From the NCBI GenBank assembly GCA_033961575.1, contig CM066732.1, forward strand, positions 114,702,687 to 114,766,686: a DNA stretch of 64,000 bases. Reading direction: 5' to 3'. Shown piece by piece: positions 26,061-38,000 of this stretch. This DNA is from Aselliscus stoliczkanus (taxonomy: Eukaryota; Chordata; Mammalia; Chiroptera; Hipposideridae). Both the position numbers and the translations under genes were made by a program. Under the pieces are notes generated by a model, which saw only the letters and a list, made by a program, of their open reading frames with translations, was not told the origin of the DNA and did no database searches. Positions within the stretch are counted from its first letter, which is position 1. Each line of letters starts with the position of its first letter.

Positions 26061-27929
26061 CCAAAAAGATCAGAGGAAAACCAGGAGAGTATGGTATCCT
26101 TGACCTGGAAGCCAAGGAAGGAGGTGTTCCAAGGAAAGTGGTCCCTGAGAGAAAGTATGTACTGGCAGAATGTATTCTTTCCACTGCTGTGCTTGGGCCG
26201 ACTGGAATACACAGCTGTTTTGAGGTTTCAAATTGTCCTCTGAAGCAAAGCAGTGCTGCCCTGGGAGTAGGTTTTGTCTCAACATTGCACTTTTCCTGAG
26301 ACCTGGGGGAATTTGACTGCTGCCTCATACCAAAGTCGTTTCTCCTTTACGTTGCTCCAGTGTTGATCCCCTTTAAGAAGGGTGATCAACTCAGCACTCT
26401 AAAACTTAATGTTTAATGACATTATGTCTGCAAGACCCTTGATAAATATGAAACTAACCCCGGAGAGGAACACAAACCAATATTTATTACTGTTATTTTT
26501 AGCATTATTGTTATTATTATCTTCAAACAAGCTAAGCCTTTCCTTATTTTGTGAACGCTTACTCAAAATAGGAAGCTTTCTAAAATGAAAATCAATTTTT
26601 CTCTCTCTCTTCAGCCTACTTGCTGCCCTAAAGCTAGCCCCTAATGGAGAAACGAGGTCTGTTAAGTGTTGTTTTCCGCTTTTCCTTTCCTGTCCTTGTA
26701 TTCGCCCAGCTGTCTCAACTCAGAACCTTATAGGGAGAGCGTTACACTTCAGAAAAATGTGTTTGCTTTGACATTTAAACAAGCTTCCATTTTGTTTTTC
26801 CATACAGAATTTTTCCTCTTCCCCTGTCCCACTCTGTCTGACCTGTCATCTTTTCAGCTCATTCATTATTCCTAAGGTTTGCAGATTATACCAGAGGAAG
26901 AAGACAGATTTATAAATATGTGTTCCTGCCCAGCTGTTTCAAGAGAAGAACTAACATTCATTGATCTTCCAATTGTATGCCTGCTCTCAATATACTGCTT
27001 TGCTCATCTACCCTTATTAATGAGGTGCCTATCTCTAAGCCTTACCTTGTCTAGAAGTAAATGGACTCTGTTCTTGTTCAAATTGATTATGCAGTAATCA
27101 GAGTAGCCCATCACTAGGAGGAGACATCCATTTGAATTCACTTTGCTAATAGCCAGAGAAAATTTAGCCTAATTGCTTTCTTAGGAGGTTTTCCATTTCC
27201 CTTAAGATGCCGGGGTCCTAGAAAGGATAAGAACCTTTTTCCCTCTTAGGTGTCCCCTCCCCGCCTCCCGCCCAATCTTGTATGTGTTGTTTGGGAGTTT
27301 TTATGTTTTGTTTTTTAATGTAAGGTGAAGATAAAGGGACATCTTAAGTTGTGTAAAAAGAATCAGAATCCACTAGAGATAGCTGTGTGATGTCTTAAAG
27401 ATCTGACCACTAATAAATGAGACCTGTGGTAAAGTACTTCTGGGCTTTCATTTCGGTCTTTGCAAAGTAGCTTTCACAACCCCTATAAGACAGGATTGTT
27501 GGGAGGACTATGCTTTCTCTTTGTGTCCTGACTTGTTCAAAAAATGATTTAAGGCTGTGAATATTCAATAAGATAATGAAAACACCTAGCATGTACTCGA
27601 TGTTCAATAAATGTTTGAATTAGAATTCAATTTCCCCTAAAACAAAATTCTTTCTTGCCCTAATTTCATTAGATGGAGACTTTCTGGTAGGATAATCCCT
27701 TTTTATTTTCCCAGTTCCCTTTTCTGATTTAGTTTTATGATAGAACATCCTAAAATCTGACTCCAAAGAGAACAAAGGCTAAATAAGGTCTTATTTAAAG
27801 GAATGGCCAACAGTTCTGGGTTCAAGTCCTAATATTTCATGGTTTTGTCTAAGCATTTTGTATTGATGAACTGAAAACCTACTGTGGGCAAGCTATCTCA
27901 TGTAATAATCTTATCATTTATTTCTGTTT

Positions 27930-28050
27930 TAGTCCTGTAGTATGGATTAAAAATCTGAGATTTGTAGAGGTTAAGTGACTTGTTTAAGGTTACACTGTAA
28001 CAGAGTAAGGATTTAGGCTAAGGTTTTCTAACTCCCAGGTCCAGTGACCT
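27930..28050 (+). repeat. MIR-like repeat
   Basis: gaggttaagtgacttgttta and ggttacactgtaac resemble the MIR core. Confidence 0.5.
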
Positions 28051-28284
28051 TTAGACAACATTCTACATAAAAGTAAATGAATGTAGGTGAGTTACTACAG
28101 ATAGGCCCTGAGACTGGAGTGCTGAATCAAATAGTATTTTATTAGTGTATGTCCAAAACAAACAAAAGGCTAATTCCAGATTCCCCAGATTTATTCTCTA
28201 GATACATTACATAGAAAATGTGCCTTGGATGTCTGAGCGATTGGGAGCGGGTTGGGGGGAGAAAGAAAAGAAAATGTGCCTTGG

Positions 28285-28721
28285 CGCATTGGTTAAGCGC
28301 TGGTTTTGGGATGCCAGCGGCCCCGGTTCGGATCCCACATGAGGGCCAGTGACACTGCCCTCTACAACTAACAACAGCTCCACCTGGAGCTGGGCTGTGC
28401 GAGCCCCGGTGATGGTGTGGGCTGCAGTCCCTGCTGCAGTGGGCTGCCATAGGCTACAGTGAGTGGCCCGCAGCCAGCGTGAGCGGCTGGCAGCCAAGAG
28501 TGAGCTGCCAATAGCCGCAGTGAGCGACATCCAGAGGCCAGCGACCGATCTGCCTCATCCGGGAAGAGCACAATGACGATACCAACAGTGAAGCAACATC
28601 CTCCGCAACTAAACTGAAGAACGAAAAGACAGCAACTTGTCTGTTCCCCTTCCCCGATTCCCCAATGCTGTTCCCCTCCCCCAATTCCCCAATAAAATCT
28701 TTAAAAAAAAAAAAAAAAAAA
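28285..28721 (+). repeat. Long tRNA-derived SINE lacking its first bases
   Basis: Begins at cgcattggttaag, about 15 nt into the head, and runs to ccccaataaaatcttt and an A-tail. Flanked by agaaaatgtgccttgg, which also occurs a third time at 28213. Confidence 0.92.
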
Positions 28722-29365
28722 AGAAAATGTGCCTTGGGACTGCCAATCAAAAGAACTTACTATGTTTAAACTTTTGACACATTCCCTCTTCCAAACATAT
28801 AGCAAGAAGTATGTAAAGTGAAAATCAAAGAACATATTTGGACTCAAAAACAAAATAACCATCTCCGTGGACCAAAAATAGAAAAGATGCAAGTCACTCG
28901 GGCTGAAGCTGTGGTGAGCCACTGGCCTCCAGACCTGGGAACAGAATGGTGCCTGAGAAATGAGCTCCTGAGCAGTAACTAGAAATACCCCTAAAGAGAC
29001 AGAACTTGAGGCCAGGGGAGCGAGATGCCAATCCCCAACCAGCCTCATAATTAGAGCTTTCAAAAGTTAATTGAGTAGGGGAGGAGGGAAGCCTATGGAG
29101 TTGTGAAGAAGTGTGTCTTGCTGCCTGCTGGTTCCATGATGAGAACTATGATACCCTAAATTTCTTCTAATGGCACAGACCATTAGAAAACCTATTCAGA
29201 CTAGGTCCCTTAGGGTACTTAGGGAAGAAATTGTGAAACTATGAAACAGAGAAGGGGGAAAATTAGTAACAAAAACATCCCACTCAAAAAAGCCTACAAA
29301 TCAAAATTTTATATAATAGAAATCTAATGCTAAGAAAGATAACCAGTAAAATTAACCAGGACTTC

Positions 29366-29512
29366 GAGGGCTGGCCCAGTGGCTCAGCTGGTTAAGAGCT
29401 TGCTCAAGAGTGTGAGCTGAGCTCTGAGCAACAGCAGTTCGATGCCCAGCCTGAGCCGAGCTGCCACTGAGTTGCCAACAGGTGGCAGGATGGCTCAGCT
29501 AAAAAAAAAAAT
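29366..29512 (+). repeat. CTCAG-type tRNA-derived SINE
   Basis: gggctggcccagtggctcag head, gccaacaggtggcaggatgg, A-tail. The duplication attaaccaggacttc flanks it. Confidence 0.9.
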
Positions 29513-29837
29513 ATTAACCAGGACTTCCACTTTGGGGAAGGTGAAATGGACATACTTTTCCCTATTTCTCCCACCAAATACAACTAAAAACCCTATCTAT
29601 GAGATATAAAACAAACATAACAAGACTGTAAAAGGTGGAGAAAAGAGGGCAGACCAGCTGTGGACCTCAGGACCCAAGAAATGACATGGTGGTGAGTGCC
29701 TTGGGTTTTATTTTTGCCTCATATATCCCGACATGCAGCTGAACGTTATACTTAATGATGAAAGACTAAATATTTCCCCTCTAAGCGTAGGAACAAGGAT
29801 GTCTGCTCTCACTACTCTCATTCAACATAGTGCTGGA

Positions 29838-30048
29838 AGTCCTCTGAGCTAGAATTCAGCTCCAGGTCTGAAAGGAGTTTGTTTTTCCGCTTATTTGCTG
29901 AGGAGGGGCTGGCCTTGACATCCTCAGAGGTGCTACTGGCAGGTGGGAGATGCTCTGAAGAATTCTGGCTGCCCCGACGGCCTTTGCTATTGGCTCCTGC
30001 TTGGGTTTTGCTGCTGCTGCTGGTCCCTTTGCTGTCAGAGGCTGTGGC
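29838..30048 (-). pseudogene. Inverted 211-bp copy of part of the ZNF609 large exon
   Basis: The reverse complement matches exon bases 32696-32906 with four mismatches and no gaps by my base-by-base reading (about 98%). Its flanks are L1 ORF2-like sequence: atagtgctggaagtcct on the left and gcaataagtcaagaaaagga on the right. It has no intron boundary, poly(A) or target-site duplication. At each of the four differences the exon has the base expected from ZNF609 protein conservation, so the intronic copy is the derived one. It is not coding in itself. Confidence 0.93.
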
Positions 30049-30341
30049 AATAAGTCAAGAAAAGGATATAAAGGCATACAGATAAGAAAGGAAGAAATAC
30101 AACTGTATTTACTTCCACATTACATGATTGTCTGCTTAGAAAATCCCAATGAATATGCAAAAAAAAACAAACAAAAAAAACACCTTAGAATTAATGTGAG
30201 TTTAGCTAGGATAGAAGACAAGATAAACATACAAAAATCAAGTGTATGTCTACAATATACTAGCTATGAATACAGGGACACTGAAATTAAAAACAATACC
30301 ATTTACAGTAGCTCCAAAAAATGAAATACTTAGGTGTAAAT

Positions 30342-30489
30342 TTTTTTTTTTCCAGCTGAGCCATCCTGCCACCTGTTGGCAGCTCAGCAGCTGCTCAGCT
30401 TGGACCGGGAATCCAACCGGCAACCCTGTTGCTCAGAGCTTGCATTCTTGAGCAAGCTCTTAACCAACGGAGCCACTTGGCTGGCCGTT
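30342..30489 (-). repeat. CTCAG-type tRNA-derived SINE (antisense)
   Basis: Same family as 29366-29512 in reverse. The duplication acttaggtgtaaat flanks it. It lies inside the L1 remnant. Confidence 0.9.
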
Positions 30490-31455
30490 ACTTAGGTGTA
30501 AATTTAGCAAAACATTTACAAGATTTGTATGCTGGCACTACACGATGCTGATGAAAGAAATCAAAGATCTAAATAAATGGGGAACACATAGTAAAGATGT
30601 CAGTTTTTCCCAAATTGATACATAGGTTTAATGCTATTCCTGTCAAAATTCCAACAAGTATTTTGTAGATACAGATAAGATTATTCTAAAATTTATGAAA
30701 GGCCAAAGGAATTAAAACAGTTTTGGTAAAAGAAGAAAGTGGGAGGAATCAGACTACCTGATTTCAAGACTTATTAATAGCCACAGTAATCAATTAGTCT
30801 GTGATATTGGCAGAGGGCTAGATACCTAGACCCATGGAACAGAGCCAGGAACCCAGAAATAGACACACAGATACACCCAACTGATTTTGACAAAGGTGCA
30901 AAAGCAATTCTTGGGATGAAAGATAGCCTTTTTATCGAGTAGTATTGGAACAACTGGTCATCATAGATAAAAATTGACTCAAAACAGATCAAGGACAAAC
31001 AGAAAACGGTAAAACTTTTAGAAAAAAAAATCTAGAAGAAAGCCTTCAATGGGCAAAGAATTCTTAGACTTGACACCAAACACACGATCCATAAATGGCA
31101 CAAATCTTGTAAATCATTGAGCTAGGTGGTTGAGTACATGGGCTTTGTTAGGTTTTTCTTTGTATTTTTTTTAGTATGTTTGAAATATTTTTTGTGTGTG
31201 AAAATGTGCCTTAACTGGACCGTGAAATCTTTTCAACTATTGCCCATCCTAAGGGGCCCCATTGGTGTTATAGGCAATTCCCATGGAGCTCTTAGTTCCC
31301 ATGGAACTATTAGCCCAATTCTGTTTGTCTCATTGGGACCCAGAGCACACTCTAAACCCTCCTATGGGAACCAGAATGCTATGCAAATGGAAAATATATT
31401 TCTCAGTGGCCAAAAGGGTTGCTCTCATCTATATCTGAGTCTCCTTATCTTCCAG

Positions 31456-31543
31456 GAATGTTGGTGGTGAATGTAACATGGAGGAACAAGACATATGTAG
31501 GTACACTCCTGGACTGCACACGGCATGATTGGGCCCCGCCCAG
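31456..31543 (+). CDS. ZNF609: ZNF609 coding exon (88 nt)
   Basis: The acceptor is cttccag|GAATG and the donor is CCCAG|gtaagc. The first two bases complete a Gly codon begun in an exon outside the window, followed by [15 protein letters not shown] and so on to the first two bases of an Arg codon. At 88 nt it is not a multiple of three, so skipping it would shift the frame. It lies between the two arms of the inverted exon copy described under findings. Confidence 0.93.
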
Positions 31544-32021
31544 GTAAGCACTCTACAGTGATTTAGTTTATGTTAGTCTGAACCACCCTAATCAGTGATT
31601 CCTTATACCTTCATCCAGCTAGAGTTGGATAGCTTCTAAAAGACACCCAGCTTTTAAAGGACATTATGGTATAGAGACAAGGAAAGGCACTACATTCATC
31701 TGGCATTCAGGAAAAATAAATGAATTAGGTGTTAATGGGTTGGGTAAGAATGAGGAGAAGATCCTATGTAAGCCTTGGTCTGGAACTGCTGAATTCTGAC
31801 TGCTGCCTGTAGTCACCTTGTGACCAAGGCCATAGTCACCTTGTGACTATAGGTGAACACACATTCGTTGATGATATTTTTGTTTGTTTGTTTGTTTGTT
31901 TGTTTGTTTGTTTGTTTTTTCAGGGTAGTGTCATTGGTCCTCATATATGGGACCAAACTGGGGCCGCTGGCTTCCGAAGCCAGCGCTTAACCACCACACC
32001 ACTCGGCCGGTCCTGATGATA

Positions 32022-32056
<35 letters not shown>

Positions 32057-35000
32057 TGAGCTGAGCCATCCTGCCACCTGTTGGCAGCTCAACAGCAACT
32101 CAGCTTGGGCTGGCATCGAACTGCCATTGCTCAGAGCTCAGCACACACTCTTGAGCCAGCTCTTAACCAACTGAGCCACTCGGCCAGCCCCTGATGATAC
32201 TTTTTAATGGTAGCTATCTCTTAGAAGTTTAAACTCAAGAACATTTCAGTTTTATAAACTTCACTAGACAATGTGGATTTCACAGGGTTCTTTTCAAATT
32301 GCAGTTTGATCTTAAGATTGACATTTCAGTGAATGGCATCTTACAGCTTATTTGTAATATTAGTTTCCAGTTTGAGGAACCCAAATGTTGGGGAATAATC
32401 TACAGCTAGAATTCAGATAGCATCCTAGAAGCTCGCCATTTAATGCAATTCCCACGCTTTCAAAAGTTTCTTTAACAAATCATACTCATTGAAAATGATA
32501 GTTACCATCTGGACAGTTCTTCTGGAGACTGCAGCTGAACTGGTTTGAAGATGTTTTCTCTTTTTAATAATATCCTGTTGTTTTTGTTCATTGCCAAGGT
32601 TCTGTGACTCGCCCACCAGTGACTTGGAAATGCGAAACGGTCGGGGGAGAGGCAAACGCGTGCGTCCCAACAGTAACACACCTGTCAGTGAGACAGCCAC
32701 AGCCTCTGACAGCAAAGGGACCAGCAGCAGCAGCAAAACCCGAGCAGGAGCCAATAGCAAAGGCCGTCGGGGCAGCCAGAATTCTTCAGAGCATCGCCCA
32801 CCTGCCAGTAGCACCTCTGAGGATGTCAAGGCCAGCCCCTCCTCAGCAAATAAGCGGAAAAACAAACCCCTTTCAGACATGGAGCTGAATTCTAGCTCAG
32901 AGGACTCCAAAGGGAGCAAGCGTGTCCGTACGAATTCCATGGGCTCAGCCACTGGCCCCCTCCCTGGGACGAAGGTGGAACCCACGGTTCTAGACAGAAA
33001 TTGTCCCTCCCCAGTCTTGATTGACTGTCCCCACCCAAACTGCAACAAAAAATACAAGCACATTAATGGACTTAAGTACCACCAAGCTCATGCCCATACA
33101 GATGATGACAGCAAACCAGAAGCAGATGGAGACAGCGAGTACGGAGAGGAGCCCAGCCTCCATGCGGACCTTGGGAGCTGCAATGGTGCATCTGTCTCAC
33201 AAAAAGGTTCCTTGTCCCCTGCCCGTTCAGCTACCCCCAAAGTTCGGCTCGTAGAGCCCCATAGCCCGTCTCCTTCAAGCAAATTCAGCACAAAAGGTCT
33301 CTGTAAGAAAAAGTTGAGTGGGGAAGGAGACACAGACCTCGGGGCCTTATCCAACGATGGCTCTGATGATGGACCCTCAGTAATGGATGAAACAAGCAAT
33401 GATGCCTTTGATTCTTTGGAAAGGAAGTGTATGGAAAAAGAAAAATGTAAAAAACCCTCAGGTTTGAAACCTGAAAAGATTTCTTCCAAGAGCTTAAAAT
33501 CAGCTCGGCCCATTGCCCCTGCCATCCCCCCACAGCAAATCTACACCTTCCAGACAGCCACCTTCACAGCCGCCAGCCCAGGCTCCTCCTCGGGCCTGAC
33601 CACCACCGTGGTCCAAGCCATGCCCAACAGCCCCCAACTCAAGCCCATCCAGCCCAAGCCCACTGTGATGGGAGAACCTTTCACAGTCAACCCTGCCTTG
33701 ACTCCAGCCAAGGACAAGAAAAAGAAAGATAAAAAAAAGAAGGAGTCTTCAAAGGAACTTGAAAGTCCTCTGACCCCTGGGAAGGTGTGTCGAGCAGAAG
33801 AAGGCAAAAGCCCATTCAGGGAATCATCCGGAGATGGGATGAAAATGGAGGGGCTCCTAAATGGCTCATCAGACCCCCATCAAAGCCGACTGGCCAGCAT
33901 CAAGGCCGAAGCCGACAAGATCTACAGCTTCACGGACAATGCCCCCAGCCCTTCCATTGGAGGCAGTAGCCGCCTCGATAGCACTACCCCTACCCAGCCC
34001 ATGACTCCCTTACATGTAGTGACCCAGAATGGAGCTGAAGCCAGCTCGGTCAAAACCAACAGCCCCGCCTACTCCGACATCTCCGATGCTGGGGAGGACG
34101 GGGAGGGCAAAGTGGACAGTGTCAAATCAAAGGACCCTGAACAGCTGGTTAAGGAAGGTGCTAAGAAAACTCTTTTTCCCCCTCAGCCACAGAGCAAAGA
34201 CTCACCATATTACCAAGGCTTTGAGAGTTACTACTCGCCAAGTTACGCCCAGTCCAGCCCAGGGGCTCTGAACCCCAGCAGCCAGGCAGGAGTGGAGAAC
34301 CAGGCCCTGAAGACAAAAAAGGATGAGGAGCCTGAGAGCATAGAGGGGAAAGTGAAGAACGATGTCTGTGAGGAAAAGAAGCCAGAGCTGAGCAATTCCA
34401 GCCAGCAGCCCTCCGTCATCCAGCAACGTCCCAACATGTACATGCAGTCCCTTTACTATAACCAGTACGCCTATGTGCCCCCATATGGCTACAGCGACCA
34501 GAGTTACCACACCCACCTCCTGAGCACTAACACGGCTTACCGGCAGCAGTATGAGGAGCAGCAGAAGCGGCAGAGCTTGGAGCAGCAGCAGCGGGGACTG
34601 GACAAGAAGGCGGAGTTGGGCATGAAGGAGCGGGAGGCCGCTCTCAAGGAGGAATGGAAGCAAAAGCCGTCAATTCCACCAACTCTCACCAAGGCCCCCA
34701 GCCTGACAGACCTGGTGAAGTCAGGACCCGGCAAGGCCAAGGAGCCAGGGGCTGACCCTGCCAAATCAGTCATCATTCCCAAGTTAGATGACTCCTCCAA
34801 ACTCCCCAGCCAGGCCCCAGAGGCACTGAAAGTGAAGCTGAGTGAGGCCAGCCACCTAGGCAAGGAGGCTTCTGAAGCTAAGACAGGTGCTGAGTGTGGC
34901 CGACAGGCAGAGGTGGATCCAATACTTTGGTACCGACAGGTAACTGTCCTGGGAGGAAATAGAAATACTGTTTAATAGTCTTTCTCTCTTCCTCACAAAT

Positions 35001-38000
35001 CAATAGGGGGTCAACAATACAGATTAGCAGGAGAAATCTGTAATTTTAGGGATTCTTTACTTTTATAAAACATTTTAATTTTTTTTTTTTTAAAAGCAAA
35101 TAACCCCTGTTGGAGAATTCTGATTTTTTTTTTTTAACCTTGTTGGAGAGCAATGTGTTTTTCCAGGACCCATCAGCTCCAAGTCAGCTTGTTGTCCTTT
35201 AATCTTAGTTGTGGAGGGCGCAGCTCAACTCCCAAGTCCAGTCACTGTTTTCAATCTAGTTGCAGGGGGCACAGCCCACCATCCCATGTGGAAGTTGAAC
35301 CAGCTACCTTGTTGTTAAGAGCACACGCTCTAACCAACTGAGCTATCTAGCCGCCTACCTGCAGCTAAGCTCAAGTTGTCTTCAGTCTAGTTGTGGAGGG
35401 CACAGTTCATTGGCCCATGTGGGAATCGAACCAGCAACCCCGTTGCTCAGAGCTTGTGTTCTAACCAACTGAGCCACCCTGCCACCCCCATTTTAATGTT
35501 TCTTAAAAAGCGCTTTGGGGCCGGCTGAGTGGCTCAGTTGATAAGAGTTGGCTTAGAGCGCGTGCTCTGAGCAACAGGGCCGCCGGTTCGATTCCCATAT
35601 GGGCCAGTGAAGGCTGTGCCCGAGCTGAGCTGCCAGCAGGTGGCAGGATGGCTCAGCTGGTATAACAACAAAATTGCCTGTTTGATGATGGGCTACGCCC
35701 ACCTGCAACTAAAGACTGAACTCAGCACCCTGAGCTGAGCTGCCACCCTGATGGCTCAGTGGATAGAGTGTGCTCTCTTAACAAGGCTGCTGGTTTGACT
35801 CCTGCATGGGATGGTGGCTATGCCCACCCGCAATTAAGACTGAACACAGCACCTTGAGCTTAGTTGCCACGAGCTGCCGATGGGCGGCCAGATGGAGACT
35901 GGTGCCCTCCACAACAAAGATTGAATAACAACAACTTGGCTGGTCCCCTTCCCCAACTCCCCAACACTGTTCTGCTCCCCCAATTCCCCAATAAAATGTT
36001 TTTTAAAAAGCACCTTTACATCAGTAAAAGGTGTGTTTCCCATTTGGCAACAGAGGCCCAGGTAAGGGAGCTTGATTTGTGTAGGCTTACTTGAGACTGC
36101 ACTAGCAGCGCCAGAGCTGAAACGCCCCCTAGTCCAGTGTTTCTTTAACTGTCTAGTTCCTATGGAATGAGTTAATCGTGATCTCGCCATTTTTTACAGT
36201 AGACCAAAAGTACACTACTCAGACTGAGTTACTTTCAAAAAGATTTGTAGGTAGAGTTAGAACTAAGAACTTGGTCTAACATCTTGCTCTGCTCAAGAGA
36301 CTTAGAAAGTCTTCCCCTCCCCCGTGGTCACAGTTAGACCTGCCCCCAAGCTTGCTCTGCAGAAGTGAAGCCACTTTAACACCCTGAGAAAGGGAGCAGC
36401 GTCTTCTATTCAAGGAGCCATTTCCCTAGAATGATGGATTTCCCTTTTCTTCCCCCACATCTTGTATTCTTGTATGCAGGGAGGGGATGGGCTTTTTAAG
36501 CAGAGGGACCACAGTTCATTGTAAACGAAGGTCAGTAGAGGCCACTGATCATACTCTGTCCCAGGTGTCTGATACAGTTTGCTCTGGTGTTTCTCCTGGG
36601 ACCTTGGGCTTGAAATTTCTCTCATCTGTACAACGCTGATTGCTCATTCTACGGTTGATGTAGGAAGCAGAGCCCCGGATGTGGACATATGTTTACCCTG
36701 CCAAGTACTCAGACATCAAGTCCGAAGATGAGCGGTGGAAAGAGGAACGGGACCGCAAATTGAAGGAGGAAAGGAGTCGGAGTAAGGACTCTATCCCCAA
36801 GGAGGATGGCAAGGAAAGCACAAGTAGTGACTGCAAGCTGCCCACATCTGAGGAATCCCGCCTTGGGAGCAAGGAGCCCCGACCAAGTGTCCATGTGCCT
36901 GTGTCCTCCCCACTCACCCAGCACCAGTCCTACATCCCCTACATGCACGGTTACTCCTACAGCCAGTCCTATGACCCCAACCACCCGAGCTACCGGGGCA
37001 TGCCTGCTGTGATGATGCAGAACTACCCAGGTATAGCACCTCCTTCTGCCGGGGTGGTGTTAACCGGGAAGGGAAATGAAGCAGAGATTTCAAAACCAGA
37101 GTTTTCTTGCTCCTCCCTCAGACTTATGGAGGCTCAGGTAGTTGACAGCCCTTTTTTGAATGTGACATTCTATGAAGTGCCCCTTGCTCCTTGAAGGACC
37201 CCTAATTACAGTCTGTGGGACCACCTCTGCTTCCCTGTCTCTAGCCTCTGCTGTCACTTTTCCTGGATAACTAAAGGTAAAAATCCCTCTCTGCCACTGC
37301 CATCTTCCCGGTGCTGGGATTTTTTAAAACACGTATTCTACATTTTTCGGTGTGCTAGGCACTGTGGGGAATACAAAAGAAAGAGGGAAGATTAGTTCCC
37401 TCCCCTCAAGGAGCCTACAGCTTAATTGCTTTCAAACCAGGACAATGTATATGTTCATTTGCAAAACCATGTACGATTGGAAGGCATCCGGATTGGGGAA
37501 AAATAGCTTGGAGTCAGATTTGGGGAAAGTCCAGCTGCCAAAGGTTCAGCTTGGAAAAGATAAGCTGCTTACACTGCCATCCTTGAGTTCTTGGGGAGAG
37601 GGGCACAGAGTAGGTGTTTTGTGTTTCTTAACTTGTTAGAAGAAAATGCTCTTATTCAACTCTACTCCCTGATTTCTGTTGCATAAAGAGCCATTGTGGG
37701 ATACTTGTGGGTAAAAGAGAACTTGCACTCCTTAAAGCTCCCACCTCCCTACAGGAGAGTAGCCTGAATAGCCTTGAGATTCTGTCGTAACATTATAATA
37801 CGTAATCTAAATAGGACAAGTAAGATTTTCAAACAGATGGAAAACTGTCTCACCGGTGGTATTTCTTTCTCCTGTTACCTCTAATTCATCTGTATAAAAA
37901 TAGTAGTTCCATTTGATGAGTGCCTGCTCTGGGCCAGGTACCATACTAGATGATTTATATACATTATCTTATTCAATCCTCCCCATCACCCTCTGAAATA

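Larger units (their letters stand above)
29735..31110 (+). mobile_element. L1 ORF2 remnant (sense), interrupted
   Basis: Fragments resembling the L1 reverse-transcriptase region can be read on the + strand (for example around 29745-29837 and 30049-30160, then to about 31100). The frame has many breaks. It is split by the ZNF609 exon copy and by a SINE at 30342-30489. It is an old, inactive copy. Confidence 0.75.
1..31455 (+). other. ZNF609: ZNF609 intron upstream of the first visible exon
   Basis: No exon of ZNF609 or another gene is visible before 31456. The known gene has very long 5' introns, so this stretch is assigned to one of them. Repeats are listed separately. Parts where I see no identifiable element include 1-330, 3410-4690, 9510-10580, 11705-12170, 12370-13070, 16190-16740, 19500-20200, 26070-27900, 28740-29340 and 31115-31455. 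Confidence 0.75.
34940..36663 (+). other. ZNF609: ZNF609 intron with two dimeric SINEs
   Basis: Intron between the large exon and the 367-nt exon. The middle is filled by an antisense composite SINE (35136-35490) and a sense composite SINE (35512-36009). The last 650 bp look unique and carry no exon I can support. Confidence 0.85.

Noticed and set aside
26057..26328. 80-92 aa frames on both strands near 26.1 kb
   Set aside because: No splice context, family similarity or ZNF609 upstream exon sequence is seen; probably chance frames at the edge of an L2-like repeat.
29856..30085. Apparent short proteins on both strands at 29856-30085
   Set aside because: These are frames through the inverted ZNF609 exon copy and flanking L1. 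The frame matching ZNF609 is neither spliced nor initiated.
32440..33063. 207-aa antisense frame opposite the ZNF609 large exon
   Set aside because: It is a shadow of the strongly coding + strand; it has no recognisable domain. Its resemblance to the frame at 29879-30085 is explained by the inverted exon copy.
34940..34975. Extension of the ZNF609 frame past 34939
   Set aside because: The donor CGACAG|gtaact and the downstream exon beginning EAEPRMW match ZNF609; the extension is intron.
37031..37194. Open frame continuing beyond the exon ending at 37030
   Set aside because: The canonical donor and the in-frame next exon (38400) show that it is intronic read-through.
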